The position numbers and the translations under genes are program-made. Of a stretch of 64,000 bases of DNA, positions 59,068 through 64,000 are shown one piece after another. Under the pieces are notes generated by a model. That model did not search any database. It was given only the letters and a program-made list of their open reading frames with translations, and had not been told where the DNA came from. The first letter of the stretch is position 1; every line of letters begins with the position of its first letter. Source of the stretch: Nesterenkonia sphaerica (GTDB lineage Bacteria; Actinomycetota; Actinomycetes; Actinomycetales; Micrococcaceae); contig NZ_VAWA01000004.1 in NCBI RefSeq assembly GCF_005771565.1, forward strand, positions 62,001 through 126,000, written 5' to 3'.

Positions 59068-60606
59068 GTGATGAGCACACCTGCCGCCGGACCCTCAGAG
59101 ATCCCCACCGTGGACCCCAGCACACAGGTGCGGGTGAGGTTCTGCCCTTCGCCGACCGGCACCCCCCATGTAGGGCTGATCCGCACTGCCCTGTTCAATT
59201 GGGCATATGCTCGGCACACGGGAGGCAAGCTTGTCTTCCGCATCGAGGACACCGACGCGCAGCGCGACTCTGAACAGTCCTACCAGCAGCTGCTGGAGGC
59301 GCTGCAATGGCTCGGAATCGACTGGGACGAGGGTGTGGAGACTGGCGGTCCGCACCAGCCGTACCGCCAGTCCCAGCGCATGGACATCTACCGCGATGTG
59401 CTCGATAAGCTCCGGGACGGTGGGTACGTCTATGAGTCATACTCCACCCCCGAAGAGGTGGAGCAGCGCCACCGCGCGGCCGGCCGGGATCCCAAACTGG
59501 GGTATGACAACTATGACCGGGACCTGACCGCGCAGCAGGTGGAGACCTTCCGGGCCGAGGGCCGCCAACCTGTGCTGCGTCTGCGAATGCCTGACGAGGA
59601 CATCACCTTCACCGACCTCGTCCGCGGCGACATCACCTTCAAGGCCGGCTCTGCTCCGGACTTCGTGGTGGCGCGGGCCAACGGTCAGCCGCTCTACACC
59701 TTGGTCAACCCGGTCGATGACGCGCTGATGGACATCACCCATGTGCTGCGCGGTGAAGACCTGTTGTCGTCCACACCGCGCCAGATCGCTCTCTACCGTG
59801 CGCTGTACGCCGTAGGCGTGGCCCAGCGGATGCCCGCCTTCGGTCATCTGCCCTATGTGATGGGGGAGGGCAATAAGAAACTCTCCAAACGTGACCCCGA
59901 ATCGAACCTCTTCCACCACCGCGAGCGTGGCTTCGTCCGCGAAGGACTGCTGAACTACCTGGCGCTGCTGGGCTGGTCACTGTCGGCAGATGAAGACATC
60001 TTCACCGTCGAGGAGCTTATTGAGAACTTCGACATCACTGACGTCCTCGGCAATCCGGCGAGGTTTGATGTCAAGAAGGCTGAGGCCATCAACGGAACTC
60101 ACATCCGTATGCTCGCGCCCGAGGTGTTCCGCGATCGACTGGTGCCCTATCTGCAGGCCCTGAACCTGGTGGGGCAGGAGCTGAGCACACGGGAGCAGCA
60201 ACTGCTGCACGGAGCCGCCCCCTTGGTACAGGAGCGTATTGCTCTGTTGGCTGAAGGCGCGGACATGATGGGCTTTCTCTTCGTCGCTGATGAGGAGCTC
60301 ACAGTGGAGGACAAAGCCTTCAGCGGACTGGGAGACCAGGTCCTGGAAACCCTCGACGCCGCCACCGCAGCCTTGGAGACCATCGACGAGGCCTCCTGGA
60401 GCACCGAGCAGATCGAAGCCGCTCTGCGCCAGGCGCTCATTGAGGATATGGGGCTCAAACCGCGCAAGGCATTCGGAGCCGTCCGGTCGGCGATATCAGG
60501 TCGCAAGATCTCACCGCCCCTGTTCGAATCCATGGAGCTGTTGGGGAGAGAATCCTCACTGAAGCGGATGAGACGATTCCGCGCCATGGTGCTGGCCCAA
60601 AGCTGA
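59068..60606 (+). CDS. gltX: Glutamyl-tRNA synthetase
   Basis: 512 residues. Class I synthetase; in most Gram-positive bacteria it charges both tRNA-Glu and tRNA-Gln, the latter corrected by GatCAB. The HIGH equivalent is [10 protein letters not shown] and the KMSKS equivalent is KKLSKRDP. The anticodon-binding helical domain ends in [25 protein letters not shown] is 11 nt before the GTG, which is preferred over the ATG right after it. tRNA-Gln and tRNA-Glu follow within 330 bp, so enzyme and both likely substrates are clustered. A non-discriminating activity is inferred, not shown. Confidence 0.97.
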   Translation: MMSTPAAGPSEIPTVDPSTQVRVRFCPSPTGTPHVGLIRTALFNWAYARHTGGKLVFRIEDTDAQRDSEQSYQQLLEALQWLGIDWDEGVETGGPHQPYRQSQRMDIYRDVLDKLRDGGYVYESYSTPEEVEQRHRAAGRDPKLGYDNYDRDLTAQQVETFRAEGRQPVLRLRMPDEDITFTDLVRGDITFKAGSAPDFVVARANGQPLYTLVNPVDDALMDITHVLRGEDLLSSTPRQIALYRALYAVGVAQRMPAFGHLPYVMGEGNKKLSKRDPESNLFHHRERGFVREGLLNYLALLGWSLSADEDIFTVEELIENFDITDVLGNPARFDVKKAEAINGTHIRMLAPEVFRDRLVPYLQALNLVGQELSTREQQLLHGAAPLVQERIALLAEGADMMGFLFVADEELTVEDKAFSGLGDQVLETLDAATAALETIDEASWSTEQIEAALRQALIEDMGLKPRKAFGAVRSAISGRKISPPLFESMELLGRESSLKRMRRFRAMVLAQS

Positions 60607-60607
60607 G

Positions 60608-60637
60608 TTGTCGCTCCGGCTGGCTGTACTGTAATAT
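60608..60637 (+). promoter_or_regulatory. Candidate promoter of tRNA-Gln
   Basis: TTGTCG (60608-60613), an 18-bp spacer and TAATAT (60632-60637) form a good vegetative promoter 34 nt before the tRNA. It begins right after the gltX stop codon. Confidence 0.65.
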
Positions 60638-60671
60638 TGAGTGCTGTTGCTCCGGCTAGGCCGGTAAGCAT

Positions 60672-60743
60672 TGGGCTATGGTGTAATTGGCAACACGTCG
60701 GTTTCTGGTACCGTTATTCTAGGTTCGAGTCCTAGTAGCCCAG
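60672..60743 (+). tRNA. tRNA-Gln (anticodon CTG)
   Basis: 72 nt. Acceptor TGGGCTA pairs with TAGCCCA, discriminator G. Loop TTCTGGT gives anticodon CTG. T-arm GGTTCGAGTCC. CCA is not encoded. Confidence 0.96.
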
Positions 60744-60861
60744 CGGTCTGATTTGAGGATCAGGCAAGCATCCTGCTAGGATGTAGTCGCCCTCGGCAAC
60801 GAGGGCATTGTTGTGAGACGGGCAGTTCAGTCTCGCAGCTCAGCTCGACACAACTGCATAG

Positions 60862-60937
60862 GGCCCCATCGTATAGCGGCCTAGTACGCCGCCCTCTCAC
60901 GGCGGTAACGCGGGTTCGAATCCCGCTGGGGTCACCA
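60862..60937 (+). tRNA. tRNA-Glu (anticodon CTC)
   Basis: 76 nt including an encoded CCA. Acceptor GGCCCCA pairs with TGGGGTC (one G-U), discriminator A. Loop CTCTCAC gives anticodon CTC. It is the only tRNA gene in the window with an encoded 3' CCA. The 118 bp before it (60744-60861) hold no gene that I can see. Confidence 0.96.
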
Positions 60938-60950
60938 GGTGAAAAGCGGA

Positions 60951-60986
60951 GAAACCCCTTGTCAGATTGCTCTGACAAGGGGTTTC
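60951..60986. terminator. Bidirectional terminator between tRNA-Glu and fruA
   Basis: A perfect 16-bp stem (60951-60966 with 60971-60986) and a TTGC loop. AAA/TTT runs flank both arms, so it should work for the tRNA on the + strand and for fruA on the - strand, whose stop is at 61004. Confidence 0.88.
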
Positions 60987-61003
60987 TTGCGTTCCTGGGG
61001 AAC

Positions 61004-63046
61004 TCAGACCGTCGCCGGAACTGCCGGTGCGGCAGCGGCGTCGGCCGGCTGCTTCCGGACCCAGCGCTTCAGAGCGATTACCGTGACGGCGGTCACTGCC
61101 GCCCCGATCACCACCGCCAGCAGGAACAGGGGGAACCCGCCGATGGCGAACGGCACGAAGACCCCACCGTGCGGGGCGATGGAGGTCACTCCGAAGCTCA
61201 TGGTCAGCGCACCGGTCACGGCGCCACCAGCCATGGACGCGGGCAGCACGCGCAGCGGGTCAGCTGCGGCGAATGGAATGGCGCCTTCAGAGATGAACGC
61301 AGCACCCAGCAGGACCGCAGTCTTGCCGTTCTCGCGTTCCACCACCGTGAAGAGCTTCCGGTCGAGGAACGTTGCCAGTGCCATGCCCAGGGGCGGGACC
61401 ATGCCGGCGGCCATGACCGTGGCCATAATCATCAGCGGTGCTTCGCTCTCCGCGCCCACACCGGCAGAAATACCAGCCACGGCGAAGGAGTAGGCCACCT
61501 TGTTCACCGGGCCGCCGAGGTCGAAGCACATCATCAGGCCGAGGATCAGCCCCAGGAAGACCGCAGCGGTGCCAGTCATCGACTGCAGCCAGTTCTCCAA
61601 ACCGGCCGTGAGCCCTGCGATGGGACCGCCCAGGAACACCACCATGATGCCGCCTGCAATCAGACTGGCGATCAGCGGGATGATGACCACCGGCATCAGC
61701 CCCGCCAGCCACCGCGGCACGTCCAGTTGACGGATCCAATACGCCACTGCACCGGCGAGGACACCACCGACGATGCCTCCGATGAAGCCGGCATCCATGG
61801 CCAGCGCGACCGCACCGGCAGTGAAACCGGGCGCAATCCCGGGCCTGTCCGCCATGCCGAAGGCGATGTACCCGGCAAGGGCGGGCACGAGGAAACTCAT
61901 CGCTGTGGCGCCGACAACGAAGAAGACCGCACCCAGATATGCCCCGAGCATTCCGAAGCCGCGGAAGTCCTCTGGGAGGTCCGCCTCCGTGGGGAGGTTC
62001 CACAGTGCGCTGTTGAAGGCGATGTCATCGGCGACCTCGGTGATGCTGTAACCGCCGAAGAGGAACCCCAGCGCAATGAGCAGACCACCTGCGGCCACGA
62101 ACGGAATCATGTAGCTCACACCGGTCATGAGCACTCGCTGGACTTTTCTGCCGAAGCTCTCCGCCTCCTGGTCAGCCTCCGGGAACGATGCGGTCTCGAC
62201 GGAGACTGTCTGCGCAGTCGGGTCGTCGGCTGCCCGGAGAGCCTCCTCGATCATGCCTGCGGGGCCATTGATGGCGCGCTTGACGCGGGAGGCGACCACG
62301 GGTTTTCCGGCAAAACGGTGCTTTTCCCTGACGTCGACATCCGCGGCGAAGATCACCGCAGACGCAGCGCGGATCACGGCACTGGGCAGAGCGTCGGAAC
62401 CGGTGGCGCCCTGTGTCTCGACGTGGATGGTGACGCCGCGCGCCTGGGCTGCCTGCTTCAGCGCATCAGCTGCCATGTAGGTATGGGCTATGCCGGTGGG
62501 GCAGGAGGTCACCGCCACCAAGGAGACGGTTTCTGCGGACTCCCGGGGCGCCGGCTCTGCGCTGGCGCTGACCGGAGCGTCAGCCACGGCCTGCTCGTCC
62601 GGAGCGACCGCCTCTTGGATCAGGCTCACTACCTGCTGGGCTGAGGCTGCCGCGCGCAAGGACTGCACAAACTCCTCACGCATCAGGTACGTCGCCAGGG
62701 CGGAGAGGATCTTGAGGTGATCCTGATTCGCCCCCGCAGGTGCGGCGATGAAGAACACCAGGTCTGCGGGCCCGTCGCTGGAGCCGAAATCCACCGGCGC
62801 AGCAAGGCGGGCGAACGCCAGTGTAGGGGTGTTGACCGCGGATGTGCGGCAGTGCGGAATCGCAAAGCCTCCCGGCATGCCGGTTGCCGACTCCTGTTCG
62901 CGATTCCACGCGTCTGTGAACAGTGCCCGCGGATCGTCCGCTCGGTCGGTGGTGGCGATGTGCTCGGCGAGAGCCTGGATCACCTCACGCGGTGTGGTGG
63001 CGCGAATCTGATCCAGACTGACAAGCTCGCTGGTGATGATACTCAT
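61004..63046 (-). CDS. fruA: PTS fructose transporter, fused EIIABC
   Basis: 680 residues in one chain. IIA: His65 (GFAIPHCRT) takes phosphate from HPr. IIB: the catalytic Cys lies in AVTSCPTGIAHTYMAA, near residue 180. IIC: about nine membrane segments from residue 310, with ISEGAIPFAAADP. It imports fructose as fructose 1-phosphate. The ATG overlaps the fruK stop by 4 bp. Order fruK-fruA, with fruR and ptsH presumably upstream outside the window. The terminator beyond its stop is shared with tRNA-Glu. No hexose sensor is seen inside the window. Confidence 0.96.
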   Translation of the reverse strand: MSIITSELVSLDQIRATTPREVIQALAEHIATTDRADDPRALFTDAWNREQESATGMPGGFAIPHCRTSAVNTPTLAFARLAAPVDFGSSDGPADLVFFIAAPAGANQDHLKILSALATYLMREEFVQSLRAAASAQQVVSLIQEAVAPDEQAVADAPVSASAEPAPRESAETVSLVAVTSCPTGIAHTYMAADALKQAAQARGVTIHVETQGATGSDALPSAVIRAASAVIFAADVDVREKHRFAGKPVVASRVKRAINGPAGMIEEALRAADDPTAQTVSVETASFPEADQEAESFGRKVQRVLMTGVSYMIPFVAAGGLLIALGFLFGGYSITEVADDIAFNSALWNLPTEADLPEDFRGFGMLGAYLGAVFFVVGATAMSFLVPALAGYIAFGMADRPGIAPGFTAGAVALAMDAGFIGGIVGGVLAGAVAYWIRQLDVPRWLAGLMPVVIIPLIASLIAGGIMVVFLGGPIAGLTAGLENWLQSMTGTAAVFLGLILGLMMCFDLGGPVNKVAYSFAVAGISAGVGAESEAPLMIMATVMAAGMVPPLGMALATFLDRKLFTVVERENGKTAVLLGAAFISEGAIPFAAADPLRVLPASMAGGAVTGALTMSFGVTSIAPHGGVFVPFAIGGFPLFLLAVVIGAAVTAVTVIALKRWVRKQPADAAAAPAVPATV

Positions 63047-64000
63047 GAGGCGTTGCCCTTCATAGTTGTGTGGAGCTCCTCGACGACCACGTCGGCGAGA
63101 GAGAGGTCGGCGGGGCCCGGCATGGCGGACCCCGGTAAGTAGGCAGCCGCTCGCCCTTGGGCGGTGGCTTGTCTGAGGCAGTCAGCAGGGGACTGTCCCC
63201 GCTGGTGGGCGATGAGGAAGCCGGCCAGGGCGGCGTCGCCGGCACCGACGGTGCTGCGCGCTGCCACAGGTGGTCCGTAAGCGAAGAGCAGCGGCTGCTC
63301 GGCGTCAGCGTCATCAGGGACGAACAGCGCCCCGCGAGCTCCGAGAGTCACCAGTGCCGCCCTGAGACCGAGGTGCTGCATCGAGCGCACCAGCTCGGCC
63401 GCCAGCTGATGGTCATTCTCGAGAGCTGCCCCCGATAATCCTGCGGTAGCGGCGGGACCGCAGTGGTGTCGGTGGAGCTCGATGAGTTCTTCTGCATTGG
63501 GCTTGATGAGGTCGGGCTCAGCAGCGATAGCGTGGGCGAGCGCCGCACCAGAGGCGTCCACAGCGATGCGTGCGCCCTGGCTGGAGTGACGTTGGCGAAG
63601 CTCACGGATCAGGGTGGCATAGAAGTCAGCCGGTGCGCCGGGGGGAAGTGACCCAGCAAGCGCCACCCATGAGGATGTGGGGCTGCAGGCGAGCACCAGG
63701 GAGGCCAGCGCTGTGGTGGTGGCGTCTGTGAACACGGGGCCCGGCTCGTTGATCTTGGTCGTGGTACCGGCAGGATCGGTAATCGTAATGTTGGTCCGCA
63801 GCGGAGCTCCCACTGGCACCGTGCGGTGCTGAAGCCCTTGGGCACTCAGTGCAGCCAGCAGCGCCTCGTTGGGGTCCCCGGGCAGTAGCGCAAGTGTCTG
63901 CTCCCCAGCCGCTGCCAAGGCTCGGGAGATGTTGACACCCTTTCCTCCGGGGTCGCTGAAGCTGCGGACGGCGCGGTGGACCTCCCCGGGGGTTAGTGGT
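63043..64000 (-). CDS. fruK: 1-phosphofructokinase, C-terminal part (5' end outside window)
   Basis: About 319 residues are seen and the frame runs off the right edge. PfkB-family kinase that phosphorylates fructose 1-phosphate. Landmarks are DPGGKGVNISRAL near the window edge, then LIKPNAEELIEL and the catalytic Asp block STVGAGDAALAGFL. The N-terminal few residues are missing; a TTG-start reading at 63918 is an artefact of the edge, as the conserved GGKGVN lies upstream of it. The stop overlaps fruA. Confidence 0.93.
   Translation of the reverse strand, partial: PLTPGEVHRAVRSFSDPGGKGVNISRALAAAGEQTLALLPGDPNEALLAALSAQGLQHRTVPVGAPLRTNITITDPAGTTTKINEPGPVFTDATTTALASLVLACSPTSSWVALAGSLPPGAPADFYATLIRELRQRHSSQGARIAVDASGAALAHAIAAEPDLIKPNAEELIELHRHHCGPAATAGLSGAALENDHQLAAELVRSMQHLGLRAALVTLGARGALFVPDDADAEQPLLFAYGPPVAARSTVGAGDAALAGFLIAHQRGQSPADCLRQATAQGRAAAYLPGSAMPGPADLSLADVVVEELHTTMKGNAS

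Noticed and set aside
60959-62644. A 561-codon + strand open frame opposite fruA
   Set aside because: His/Gln/Asp-rich low-complexity product, begins inside a terminator, no recognisable domain, and fully antisense to fruA.

Overview
The window looks like chromosomal DNA of a high-GC Gram-positive bacterium of the order Micrococcales, probably a Micrococcaceae relative such as Nesterenkonia or Arthrobacter. This is inferred, not searched. Supporting signs are the high GC, frequent GTG starts, ATGA and GTGA gene overlaps, likely leaderless genes, a DivIVA-lspA-rluD-dnaE order, the actinobacterial HGxxPAAW and Trp-associated membrane proteins, and a PdtaR-type ANTAR regulator. No phage, transposase, integrase or CRISPR was seen. 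Almost all of it is core metabolism.

Layout. (1) 1-6.4 kb, + strand: the C-terminal part of divIVA with 11-residue repeats, lspA, an rluD-like gene, dnaE, and nrdR behind two NrdR-box-like sites. (2) 6.46-11.0 kb, - strand: rpe, rsmB, fmt and def, the first three junctions overlapping by 4 bp, and a PD-(D/E)XK nuclease-like gene. (3) 11.1-11.56 kb: tRNA Gly-Cys-Val-Gly and a strong terminator. (4) 11.6-15.3 kb: an FMN riboswitch, ribD, one ORF fusing riboflavin synthase, DHBP synthase and GTP cyclohydrolase II, then ribH. (5) 15.3-32.3 kb: hisE, hisG, hisF, hisI, trpE, two small membrane proteins, trpC, trpB, trpA, lgt, gltB, gltD and pyk. (6) 32.4-38.0 kb: tRNA-Leu, a short SWIM/SNF2 helicase, a pdtaR-like regulator, an eamA-like exporter and ilvD.

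(7) 38.1-49.05 kb is the only clearly accessory region. Eight - strand genes (ALDH, SDR, amidase, peptide-type binding protein, two permeases, a double ABC ATPase and a FadR-type regulator) are divergent from a LeuB/tartrate-dehydrogenase-like gene. A perfect FadR-type operator lies in the shared intergenic space. The substrate is unknown; this is the best candidate here for an undescribed pathway. (8) 49.1-60.6 kb: ilvB, ilvN, ilvC, serA, metG, leuB, ilvE, an FAH-family hydrolase and gltX. The ilvBNC part is preceded by an unannotated branched-chain leader peptide and a complete attenuator. (9) 60.6-60.95 kb: tRNA-Gln and tRNA-Glu. (10) 61.0-64.0 kb, - strand: fructose PTS fruA and fruK, the latter running off the window.

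The genes make riboflavin, histidine (part), tryptophan (most), glutamate, serine and branched-chain amino acids, and charge tRNA with Met and Glu. Much of the regulation that can be read is RNA-based: the FMN riboswitch, the ilv attenuator, and possibly a structured leader before gltB. Several genes seem to be transcribed leaderless from a TAnnnT box 6-7 nt before the start codon.
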